DNA from: Planctomycetota bacterium
Lineage (GTDB): Bacteria; Planctomycetota; JAJSAM01; JAJVHW01
Direction of reading: 5' to 3'
Length of the DNA stretch: 64,000 bases
NCBI GenBank assembly: GCA_021776825.1
Contig: JAJFFG010000050.1
Span: 62,001-126,000, forward strand
Shown here: positions 19,194 through 26,021 of the stretch, piece after piece
How positions within the stretch are numbered: the stretch's first letter is position 1
How the letters are laid out: each line of letters begins with the position of its first letter
Translations under genes and position numbers: made by a program
Notes under the pieces: model-generated
Databases searched by the model: none
Told to the model about the DNA's origin: nothing
The model's input: only the letters and a program-made list of their open reading frames with translations

Positions 19194-19750
19194 AGGCGGC
19201 CCTCTTCGCGGCCGCGCTGCTCACCGGGTTGACGTTCACGTCACCGGCCGGCGCGGCAGACGCGACCGATCTCCCCACGCTCGAGGACATCCACACCGCG
19301 GCCGTCAAGGCCAAGGCAGACGCCGTCGAGCGGGTGAAGGCGGCGAATCGAGATCCCCGCAAGGAGGCCCTCGCGGCGTACCGCAGCGGTGCGACTCCAC
19401 TCGATCAGTTCCAGCCGCTGGCGGAGATGATCAACAACTCGAAGGACGCGGCGATGAGCCCGTACCGCCAAGCGGCGGCGCAGGCGTTGCTCGCACGCTT
19501 CAAGGTCGAGGACGCCAACGACCCGTTCGTGCGCAAGTCGCGTGCGGGCGCCGGCCTGGCGATCTTGGACCTGATGAAGGCGTCGTCGAGCGACACCGTC
19601 GGGCTCTCGATCGTCGGGGAGGTCCTGAACGCCTGGTGGCGCTCGAAGGTCCTCTCGGACGTGAAGTTCAAGCCGACCGACAAGTTCAAGAACCGGATGA
19701 AGGCGTACCGCAAGATGCGGTCGTACCTGCAGAGCGGCGAGAAGGAATAG
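19190..19750 (+). CDS. Small exported helical protein, unknown function
   Basis: 186 aa from ATG 19190, which overlaps the upstream stop as ATGA; the longer frame from 19151 lies inside the neighbour. A clear Sec signal peptide (MKAALFAAALLTGLTFTSPAGA) is followed by a predominantly alpha-helical domain with HEAT-like character (PYRQAAAQALLARFKVEDAN). The C-terminus is basic. The strong translational overlap suggests it works with the zinc-motif protein before it. No family recognised. Confidence 0.75.
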   Translation: MKAALFAAALLTGLTFTSPAGAADATDLPTLEDIHTAAVKAKADAVERVKAANRDPRKEALAAYRSGATPLDQFQPLAEMINNSKDAAMSPYRQAAAQALLARFKVEDANDPFVRKSRAGAGLAILDLMKASSSDTVGLSIVGEVLNAWWRSKVLSDVKFKPTDKFKNRMKAYRKMRSYLQSGEKE

Positions 19751-20901
19751 CCGCCTCTCGTACCCTCGCGTCCGCGGCGCGGTATCGACTCGCGCGGTAT
19801 CGACTCGCACGGTATCGACTCGCACGGGGTCTTCTCGCACCGGGTCTTCTGGCGCGGGGTCTTCTCGCGCTGTGCGTCGCGGGCGCGTGCTCGTCCGCAC
19901 CGGATGGTGATGTCTGGCGCCCGCCGGCGCCGACGCTGTCCGACACCACTGAGGACAGCGGCAGAGATGAGGTCTCGGCGGCCCGTCGTCGCTCGGTCGT
20001 CGACTCGCTGCCGGTGACTCTCGTCGCGCCCGTATCGTCGGCGAGCGGCCTCGCCAGTCCCGATCCTGCACCCGACGGCATCCTGTACGTCGTCGGCGGA
20101 CGCTCGATCACCGAGGCGGACCTGGGCGACTTCCAGCTGCGGTACTTCCCGGATCAAGCGCGCGAAGCACTCGGTCAGCTCGTCGACGAGGCACTGGTCG
20201 AGGTCGAGGCGGCCAGGACCGGGGTCGAGGTCGGGCCGGAGACGGTCCGACGCCGTGCTGCAGCCTACGTCGACGAGCGCCGTCGACAGATCCGCGTGCA
20301 ACACGGAGCGGACGCCGAGCTCGAGACGCTGCTGGCTGAGCGGTTTGGGCGAAGTCTCGCGGAGTTCCTGACGGACGCCGAGCGTCTGGCGCGCATCTCG
20401 CTCCTGCGGGACCGACTGGTCCGCGTCGATCAGTTGAGGGAGGAGCGGGTCGAGATCCGGGCGCTCACGCTCTCGGGAGATCGAGCAGCGGCGGACGCTG
20501 TGCTCGCGGCGCTGCGAGCCGGTGCCGATCCGACGCTCCTGGCGGAGACGAATGGGCTGCGCCCGCCCGCTGCGCCACCTCCTCTATCGCGCGGCGAGTT
20601 CCGATCTGCCCTGCTCCGCGATGCCGTGTTCGCGGCTGCCCCCGGCGACGTGCTCGGTCCGTTCGAGGTGCGTACGCCCGACGGCGAGGCACGACTGCAG
20701 ATCGTGAAGCTCGTCCGCCGCACGGCGGCGTCCGACGGCGCTTGGTTCGAGATCCGCGAGGAGGTCGAACGCGGCATCGCCGAGAAGCCGGTCGGAGTCG
20801 ACGAGTATCTTCAGTGGCGTGCGCGCGTGATCGCGCGTGAGTCCGTTGAGGTGCGCCGCGGAGCCCGCGGCCTCGTGCCGTGGCTCGGTGTCGGCGACTG
20901 A
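19747..20901 (+). CDS. PpiC/SurA-type peptidyl-prolyl isomerase lipoprotein (start unusual)
   Basis: The protein has a lipobox (CVAGAC), a helical SurA-like N-terminal region (about 110-230, with ITEADLGDFQLRYFPDQARE) and a parvulin-like domain (about 240-330, with FRSALLRDAVFAAAPGDVLGPFEV). It should help fold or insert envelope proteins at the periplasmic side. The lipid-signal n-region is built from six in-frame 15-bp repeats encoding (ARYRL)3 and (A-R/P-GLL)3. No ATG, GTG or TTG lies in frame between the upstream stop and the lipobox. ATA at 19747 overlaps that stop as ATAG; the alternative is GTG 19636, deep inside the preceding gene. I favour ATA, with real doubt. Confidence 0.6.
   Translation: MAASRTLASAARYRLARYRLARYRLARGLLAPGLLARGLLALCVAGACSSAPDGDVWRPPAPTLSDTTEDSGRDEVSAARRRSVVDSLPVTLVAPVSSASGLASPDPAPDGILYVVGGRSITEADLGDFQLRYFPDQAREALGQLVDEALVEVEAARTGVEVGPETVRRRAAAYVDERRRQIRVQHGADAELETLLAERFGRSLAEFLTDAERLARISLLRDRLVRVDQLREERVEIRALTLSGDRAAADAVLAALRAGADPTLLAETNGLRPPAAPPPLSRGEFRSALLRDAVFAAAPGDVLGPFEVRTPDGEARLQIVKLVRRTAASDGAWFEIREEVERGIAEKPVGVDEYLQWRARVIARESVEVRRGARGLVPWLGVGD
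19777..19866 (+). repeat. In-frame 15-bp tandem repeat (6 units)
   Basis: Units at 19777, 19792, 19807, 19822, 19837 and 19852. The first three are GCGCGGTATCGACTC or its one-base variant; the last three are GCACGGGGTCTTCTC-like. Because the period is a multiple of three, the array encodes a repeating Arg-rich then Leu-rich n/h-region of the lipoprotein signal peptide. Confidence 0.9.
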
Positions 20902-20961
20902 GCTGTGTGCGGACGACTGGGCTCTGTGCGGACGACTGGGCTCCGTGCGGACGACTGGACA
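20888..20961 (+). repeat. 19-bp tandem repeat starting at a stop codon
   Basis: Three units of CTGTGCGGACGACTGGGCT type at 20905, 20924 and 20943. The last codons and TGA of the upstream gene (20888-20904, GTGTCGGCGACTGAGCT) align with the unit as a slightly shorter unit zero. The array fills the gap before the scpB ribosome site. Confidence 0.85.
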
Positions 20962-20978
20962 CGACGGGGAGAGAGACC

Positions 20979-21812
20979 GTGGACGAGATCGCCGACACCG
21001 TTCCCGAGCCGGAGCCGGCGCGACCGAGCATTGCACCGAGTGCGATGCAGGCCGCCACGGCGATCCGCGACGGCACCCATCACGACGTTGCGGTCGAGTC
21101 TGAGGCCGTCGAAGAGCCGGACGGCACCGCGGAGTTGGGCTCGCAGCCCGAGCCCGATGCAGGCCCCGAGGACGCGCCCCCTGCGGAGAGCGTCGCGGAG
21201 TCGATCGCGGAACCCGTCGCGGAGCCGGTCGCTGTCGAGCCGACTGAGCCGCCTGAGCCGCTGACCGAGGAGCAGGAGGCGTGGCGCGCGCTGCCGCTCC
21301 AGACTCGCGTCGAGGCGCTGCTCTTCGGTGCGACGGAGCCGCTCAGCCTCCGGCGACTCCAGACGTTGGCCGGAGACGTGCTCGCGTCGGACGTGCGCGA
21401 GGCGCTCGACGCGCTGCGCGGTGCGTACTCGGACGGGGATCGTGCGTTCGGCGTCGAGGAACTCGGCGGCGGCTTCCAGCTTCGAACACGGCCGGAGGTG
21501 GCCGACCTGATGGCGCGCCTCGGGCGTCGCACGGAGAACGAGAGACTCAGCCGTGCCGCGCTGGAGACGCTGGCCATCGTGGCCTATCGGCAGCCGGTCC
21601 TGCGTGTGGATGTGGAGAAGATCCGGGGTGTTGCGAGCGGGGAGGTCCTGCGTGCTCTGGTGGAGCGAGGCCTGGTCCGCATCGCCGGACGCGCCGATCT
21701 CCCGGGCTCACCACTCCTCTACGGAACGACCGCGGTCTTCCTGGAGCTGTTCGGCCTGAAGGGCCTGGGCGAGCTCCCGAGCGATCGCGAGATGCTGTCC
21801 CGTCCCATCTAG
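20979..21812 (+). CDS. scpB: Segregation and condensation protein B
   Basis: 277 aa from GTG 20979, which has GGGGAGAGAG just upstream; the longer frame to 20880 would translate the 19-bp repeats. The C-terminal 185 residues show the paired winged helices of ScpB: RVEALLFGATEPLSLRRLQ, then ETLAIVAYRQPVLRVDVEKIRGV and GRADLPGSPLLYGTT. ScpB dimers bind ScpA and Smc to load condensin. An acidic, proline-rich N-terminal extension of about 90 residues, with Glu-Pro-Val-Ala style repeats, is absent from most family members. scpA is not in the window. Confidence 0.93.
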   Translation: MDEIADTVPEPEPARPSIAPSAMQAATAIRDGTHHDVAVESEAVEEPDGTAELGSQPEPDAGPEDAPPAESVAESIAEPVAEPVAVEPTEPPEPLTEEQEAWRALPLQTRVEALLFGATEPLSLRRLQTLAGDVLASDVREALDALRGAYSDGDRAFGVEELGGGFQLRTRPEVADLMARLGRRTENERLSRAALETLAIVAYRQPVLRVDVEKIRGVASGEVLRALVERGLVRIAGRADLPGSPLLYGTTAVFLELFGLKGLGELPSDREMLSRPI

Positions 21813-21952
21813 TGTCCTGCTGGGCTCGGTCAAGACGCGGCCCAGCGTGCCCTGCCTGGAGACGAAGCGCGCAAAACCCCCCTCCACGGCTTCGCGGGTT
21901 CTGGCAGGCACGGGTAGCATGAGCGGCTTCGCGGTCGGAGAGCACACAGGAC

Positions 21953-23980
21953 ATGGAAGAGAACCCCCTCGATCTCGAACAGCATGAGGAGGAGACCCTC
22001 TGGGACGTCTGGAAACGGCGTCTCATGTTCGCCTTGCTGATCGCCCTCTGCATCGCCTTCGCGGCGCCGACCTTCGGGAGCTGCACGGGCGCTCTCGGCG
22101 GCGGGAGCTCCGAGCCGATCGCGACGTACCGGATGGGTGGGAACGAGACGATCGTCACCTCCGCGACGTACCAGGCGCTCAATCAGCGTCTCTCGCGCAC
22201 GTTCGGCGTGATGTTCAACAACCGCGTCCAGATCGAGTCCGAGGACCAGGTCTGGCAGCACCTGCTTCTCGACGCCGCGGCGCGTGAGGCAGGCATCCAC
22301 GTCTCCGACGACGCGGTGCTCGCGACGATCGCGGACATGCCGGACTTCCAGAAGCGTGACGGCACGTTCGACGAGCAGCTCTATCGCGACGAACTCTCGC
22401 GTCGCAGCGCGCGCTCGCTGACGCACAAGGCGTTCACGCACACGCTCAAGGAACGGCTCCGCATCCAGGAGTACATCCGCATCTACCAGACGGCCTTCGC
22501 GATCATGCCGTCCGCCGATGCGTTCGAGAGCTGGCGCGAGAGCAACATGAAGCTGAGCATCGACTACGTCGTTCAGCCATTCGATCCGCTCCGTGCCGAG
22601 GTCGAGTCGCGCGAGCCGACCGACGAGGAACTTCGTGCGTTCGCGCGGCTTCCGCAGATCGAGATCCGCCTGCGCCAGAGTTCCCGGAAGACGCTCGAGG
22701 TCGCCTATGCACGCGTCGCGGACCTCGGCACAGATGACCGTGCGCAGCTCGAGACGCTGCTGCGAGAGAACGAGATTCTGGCACCAGACGCCGATCTGCG
22801 TCGCATGGGCGCCATCGCCTGTCAGTCCGAGAGCGACGCTGTCTTCACTCGCGCCAACTGGCTCCTGGACGCACGCGCGAAGTGGACGATCGTGCACGGC
22901 CTCTGGAAGCCGAAGGCCGACGCGTACAAGGTCTGGGTAGACGGCGGCAAGGTGGGCGACGGGCCAGGCGAGCCGGGCACTGAGCCGCCCCTTCCGGACG
23001 CCGAGGAGTGGCCGACCGACTTCCTCGAGCAGTACGACCGCTTCTGGGAGGACCGCGTCGTCAAGGAGATCCTGGCGCGCGGCCTGATGCAGCTCGTCAT
23101 CCGGCGTTCCGAGGCGGAGGGCAAGTCCTTCAGCGACCTGATGGCCGACTACGAGGCGTACGGACTGCGCGTGGCGCAGAACGAGACCCCGCTGGAAGAC
23201 AAGGATCTCGGTGCGGAGTTCCCCCATGCCCTCGGCCAGAACAGCGAGCTCGGCACGGTCGCCCGTTCGAGCCTCCGCGGCCCGGAGCCGGGAACCACGT
23301 TCGTGCCGGTGGTGCACCCCGAGCCGGTTCCCACGACACAGCTTGCCAGCGCACTCGACGACCGCGGCTACATGGCGTTGCGTCTCGCTGCCTTCGAACC
23401 CAGCCGCGTGCGTGAACTCGACGAGGCTCGCGAAGAGATCGTCGCGATGTGGCGCGAGCACCAGGTCCGCGAGGACGCCAAGGCGAACCTCGACGCCGTA
23501 CTCGCCGCGGCCAAGGCGGGCGCGTCTCTGAAGGATGCTGCCGCCGAAGCCGGACTGCCGGTGAGCACGCTTCGTCGGTTCAATCGGCAGACCGCCGAGA
23601 GGTCACCGCCCATCCCGCCGGCAGAGGGTGAGATGGACGCAGCGACCAAGGCGGTCTCCGACGCCATCCGCCATCGCAACCGCATGCTGCGTGACTACGC
23701 GATCCTCCGCGGCAGTGACGTCGGCTCGTTCCGCGAGCCGGTGCTGCTCGATAATCGCTCCGGGGCTGCGTACCTCATCCAGGTGACCGAGAAGCACGAT
23801 CCGTCGCCCCTCGAGATGACGGACACCGATCTTCAGACGGAGCGGATCTCCCGCATGACGACCGAGGCGCAGAAGCAGGGTGAACTGTTCGAGCTCGAGG
23901 CTCTGAAGCGACGCTTCCAGTACACCGAGATCGAGCGCGCGCGCCGAGGCGACGACGAAGACGGCGAGAGCGACCTCTAG
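21953..23980 (+). CDS. SurA/PpiD-like periplasmic chaperone, membrane anchored
   Basis: 675 aa. A cytoplasmic acidic N-terminus is followed by one membrane helix (about residues 24-41), then a SurA_N-type helical domain (60-190, with AAREAGIHVSDDAVLATIAD and LYRDELSRR). The long C-terminal region resembles PpiD with degenerate parvulin parts. Such proteins hold nascent exported proteins as they leave the translocon. It comes 140 nt after scpB; TAGCAT at 21915-21920 may be a -10 box. This is the second SurA-related gene within 4 kb. Catalytic parvulin residues are not evident, so chaperone rather than isomerase activity is more likely. Confidence 0.7.
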   Translation: MEENPLDLEQHEEETLWDVWKRRLMFALLIALCIAFAAPTFGSCTGALGGGSSEPIATYRMGGNETIVTSATYQALNQRLSRTFGVMFNNRVQIESEDQVWQHLLLDAAAREAGIHVSDDAVLATIADMPDFQKRDGTFDEQLYRDELSRRSARSLTHKAFTHTLKERLRIQEYIRIYQTAFAIMPSADAFESWRESNMKLSIDYVVQPFDPLRAEVESREPTDEELRAFARLPQIEIRLRQSSRKTLEVAYARVADLGTDDRAQLETLLRENEILAPDADLRRMGAIACQSESDAVFTRANWLLDARAKWTIVHGLWKPKADAYKVWVDGGKVGDGPGEPGTEPPLPDAEEWPTDFLEQYDRFWEDRVVKEILARGLMQLVIRRSEAEGKSFSDLMADYEAYGLRVAQNETPLEDKDLGAEFPHALGQNSELGTVARSSLRGPEPGTTFVPVVHPEPVPTTQLASALDDRGYMALRLAAFEPSRVRELDEAREEIVAMWREHQVREDAKANLDAVLAAAKAGASLKDAAAEAGLPVSTLRRFNRQTAERSPPIPPAEGEMDAATKAVSDAIRHRNRMLRDYAILRGSDVGSFREPVLLDNRSGAAYLIQVTEKHDPSPLEMTDTDLQTERISRMTTEAQKQGELFELEALKRRFQYTEIERARRGDDEDGESDL

Positions 23981-24138
23981 CCCCACCCGAAGCCTCACCG
24001 CGTGCGGCGCCCCTAGCTCGGATGGACACGACCGGGTCGTCACGACCGGAACGGCCCCGTGGGGACGATGTTGGTGGGCATGACGTCGGTGCGGCCCGGA
24101 GCAGGCCGCCGGCCACCCGTCCTGGTGATCGGTGCCGA

Positions 24139-24462
24139 CTACGTCTCAGGAGGGAGCGGCACGGCTGCCTCTGGGGGAGACGGCACGGCTGCCTCAGGCG
24201 GGAACGGCACGGCTGCCTCTGGGGGGAACGGCACGGGGTCGTACCCGCCCGGCACTCCCGGTCGGCAGCGCAGGATGCGCCGAAGCGTCAGCCAGGTTCC
24301 TCGGCATGCGCCGAACCGAGCGAGAGCCTCCACCGCGAAGCGTGAGCAGGATGGCTCGAAGCGGCACGCCGCGGGGAGGAGCGGCGAGAGGAGCCACTGA
24401 TACGCGCGGACCACAGCCACCAGAAGGATGGCCAGTCCGCGCGGTCGCTCCGTCTCGGTCAT
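24139..24462 (-). CDS. yidD: Membrane protein insertion efficiency factor YidD, repeat-extended
   Basis: 107 aa. The core (residues 10-72) carries the YidD signature: [20 protein letters not shown], then [10 protein letters not shown] and [20 protein letters not shown]. YidD sits on the inner face of the membrane and assists YidC-dependent insertion. The start ATG overlaps the rnpA stop by 4 nt (ATGA), the usual rnpA-yidD arrangement. The C-terminus is an odd tail of roughly three 8-residue repeats (E-A-A-V-P-x-P-P) encoded by 24-bp tandem repeats. yidC is not next door. Confidence 0.9.
   Translation of the reverse strand: MTETERPRGLAILLVAVVRAYQWLLSPLLPAACRFEPSCSRFAVEALARFGACRGTWLTLRRILRCRPGVPGGYDPVPFPPEAAVPFPPEAAVPSPPEAAVPLPPET
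24157..24236 (+). repeat. 24-bp tandem repeat encoding the YidD tail
   Basis: Units start at 24157, 24181 and 24205 with a partial fourth at 24229, each beginning CGGCACGGCTGCCTC. Read on the minus strand the array encodes an eight-residue Ala/Val/Pro/Glu repeat at the end of YidD. There are no unique spacers. Confidence 0.9.
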
Positions 24463-24941
24463 CGTCGGCGACGTCGTCCGGGGCGTGGCGTTCCGGGACC
24501 CTCGCGACGGAAGCGCCGAGCCGCGCGATGGGCCGCAGCGACCAGATCCTCGCGCACGTCCTGCATGCGCCGCTTCTCGAACGGATCGCGCGGCAGCAGC
24601 ACGAGATCGAACCCAGTGGGCAACTCGGCCCGCGCCGTTCGGAACGACTCGCGCAAGAGTCGTCGGATGCGGTTGCGCGTCACGGCGCCACCCCAGCGAC
24701 GGCCGACGACCAGGGCCAGGCGCGGTGGGGCTCCGTCGTCCCGATCGAACGCGTACACCACCACCGGGCCCGATCCCGACGGTCGACCGTGATCGAACGT
24801 GCGGCGGACCTCGCGGCCGTGCCGAATACGCGCACCGGAGGGGAGCCGGAGAGAGGGGACGATGGGGTCTTCGCTCGCCACAAGGGGATCGTATCCGGCG
24901 GTGACACCGGACACGACCCGGGGAGAAGGGGCTTGACGCAC
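24459..24941 (-). CDS. rnpA: Ribonuclease P protein component
   Basis: 160 aa from GTG 24941. The RnpA signature [20 protein letters not shown] then LLRESFR is clear, and [12 protein letters not shown] matches the following strand. The protein binds RNase P RNA to mature tRNA 5' ends. The first 30-40 residues exceed the family norm. GTG 24881 would give a 140-residue protein and leave room for the lexA promoter at 24933-24961, though GGGAG upstream of 24941 (part of a palindrome) supports the longer form. rpmH, the usual upstream partner, is missing. Confidence 0.9.
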   Translation of the reverse strand: MRQAPSPRVVSGVTAGYDPLVASEDPIVPSLRLPSGARIRHGREVRRTFDHGRPSGSGPVVVYAFDRDDGAPPRLALVVGRRWGGAVTRNRIRRLLRESFRTARAELPTGFDLVLLPRDPFEKRRMQDVREDLVAAAHRAARRFRREGPGTPRPGRRRRR

Positions 24942-24978
24942 GCGGAGGCTCCCGTTAGGTTCCTGTTGGCAACGGGAG
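24933..24978 (+). promoter_or_regulatory. lexA promoter with overlapping dyad (candidate SOS operator)
   Basis: TTGACG (24933-24938), a 17-bp spacer, then TAGGTT (24956-24961) make a good vegetative promoter for the leader peptide and lexA. A perfect 8-bp inverted repeat, CTCCCGTT (24949-24956) and AACGGGAG (24971-24978), brackets the -10 and the expected start point, where an autoregulatory LexA site would sit. It does not match the E. coli, Bacillus or alphaproteobacterial SOS boxes I know. Confidence 0.6.
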
Positions 24979-24985
24979 ATCTAAC

Positions 24986-25063
24986 ATGCTGCGCTTGATC
25001 GTCTGTGAACTGCCGGTGTTTTTCTGCCTCGTCGGGGTCGTCGCCGGAGCACTTCTGCTGTGA
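24986..25063 (+). CDS. 25-residue hydrophobic peptide coupled to lexA
   Basis: An ATG with GGGAG at 24974-24978 (7-nt spacing) opens a 25-codon frame. The peptide (MLRLIVCELPVFF, then CLVGVVAGALLL) is one probable membrane helix. Its TGA (25061-25063) overlaps the lexA GTG (25060-25062), so the two are translationally coupled. It could be a leader peptide or a small SOS-controlled membrane peptide in the manner of TisB, though there is no sequence relation to TisB that I can see. Confidence 0.6.
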   Translation: MLRLIVCELPVFFCLVGVVAGALLL

Positions 25064-25656
25064 AGCCGTACACGCGTCGTCAGCGCGAGATTCTCTGCTT
25101 CATTCGGGACTACCTGAGTGAACGGGGTCTTTCGCCGACCCTCGAGGAGATCGGAACGGAGTTCGGTGTCCATCGCGTGACGATCTTCCAGCACGTGAAC
25201 GCGCTGGAGCGACGGGGAGCGCTGCGTCGCGAGCCGCACCTCTCTCGGTCGATCGAGATCCTCGATCCGGACTTCCTCCCGACCCGTGGCTTGCCCATTC
25301 TCGGCAACATCGCGGCGGGGGCGCCGATCGAGGCGATCGAGGCCCCGGAATCGCTCGAGGCGTCGGACGTCTTGCCGGATGACGGCGAGCACTACGCGCT
25401 GCGGGTTCGGGGCGACTCGATGATCGAGGATGCCATCTGCGATGGCGACATGGTCGTCGTGCGCCGCGCGACGTCCGCGCGGAACGGTCAGGTCGTCGTG
25501 GCCGTACTCCCCGACAACGAGGCGACGCTGAAGCGCTTCTATCGCGAGGCCGACGGCCGCGTGCGCCTGCAGCCGGCCAATGCCTCGATGGACCCCATCT
25601 TCGTCGACGACGTCGAGATCCGAGGCGTGGTGTCGGCGGTCATCCGGCGGCTGTGA
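25060..25656 (+). CDS. lexA: LexA repressor
   Basis: 198 aa. The N-terminal winged helix (ILCFIRDYLSERGLSPTLEE, then FGVHRVTIFQHVNAL) is followed by the autocleavage site Ala86-Gly87 in GNIAAGAPIEA. The serine-lysine dyad is Ser120 (RGDSMIED) and Lys158 (ATLKRFYRE). LexA represses DNA-repair genes until RecA filaments stimulate self-cleavage. The recognition-helix sequence is unusual, consistent with a lineage-specific operator. The GTG start overlaps the small ORF. It is divergent from rnpA, and the promoter dyad nearby suggests autoregulation. Confidence 0.95.
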   Translation: MKPYTRRQREILCFIRDYLSERGLSPTLEEIGTEFGVHRVTIFQHVNALERRGALRREPHLSRSIEILDPDFLPTRGLPILGNIAAGAPIEAIEAPESLEASDVLPDDGEHYALRVRGDSMIEDAICDGDMVVVRRATSARNGQVVVAVLPDNEATLKRFYREADGRVRLQPANASMDPIFVDDVEIRGVVSAVIRRL

Positions 25657-25716
25657 TGTACGGCCGTGAGGTACGGCTGTGAGGTCAGGCCTGTGAGATC
25701 AGGCCAGTGAGGTGGA
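25649..25716 (+). repeat. 13-15 bp degenerate repeats beginning at the lexA stop
   Basis: Units start at 25649 (GGCTGTGATGTAC), 25662, 25675, 25688 and 25702, all with the frame GGCnGTGAGGTnn. The first unit contains the last Leu codon and TGA of lexA, so the array has grown out of the gene end. Confidence 0.8.
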
Positions 25717-26008
25717 GTTGACGAGGCGGAACTGATGAGGTGGAGCTGGTGCGTGATGACGAGCGCGTGATGCTCCGCGGCTGACGTCGTCTTGCGGGTC
25801 CGGGTGAACGAGCACCGCTCGTATCCGCTCCTCAATCGTCCTTTCCGACCGAGTCGGGCCCCACACCCGACCCGATCACGGGGCCGTCGCTCGATCCTGC
25901 GCGGTCCCCATGGCAGAGCCGCCTCCGGGCGGCTCTGCTCCCCCACACAAGTTCCCTCCGTTCCGCAGGCTTGTTCGTCAGTGAGGGGGGGGCTGGCCGA
26001 CGGGGTGG
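25717..26008 (+). other. Gene-free interval with a strong hairpin
   Basis: No credible gene. It continues with weak GAGGTGGAG-like repetition to about 25760. At 25913-25938 there is an 11-bp stem (GCAGAGCCGCC/GGCGGCTCTGC) with a TCCG loop, followed by CCCCC but no T tract. It could end the lexA transcript, but an intrinsic terminator is not demonstrated. Confidence 0.5.
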
Positions 26009-26014
26009 TATGGT
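26009..26014 (+). promoter_or_regulatory. Probable -10 box of a leaderless transcript
   Basis: TATGGT ends 7 nt before the ATG at 26022, so transcription would begin at or next to the start codon. Because of this box I prefer ATG 26022 to the in-frame ATG 26010, which lies inside it. The same arrangement precedes several other genes in the window. Confidence 0.45.
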
Positions 26015-26021
26015 CCCGCGC

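Noticed and set aside
24157-24236. Possible CRISPR array
   Set aside because: Units are contiguous with no unique spacers and encode the YidD tail; no cas genes nearby. The other tandem arrays fail for the same reason.
24942-25059. rpmH upstream of rnpA
   Set aside because: No L34-like basic peptide in any minus-strand frame; the interval instead holds the lexA promoter and a plus-strand small ORF.
25913-25938. Intrinsic terminator for lexA
   Set aside because: Stem is strong but followed by C residues, not T; listed only as a hairpin.
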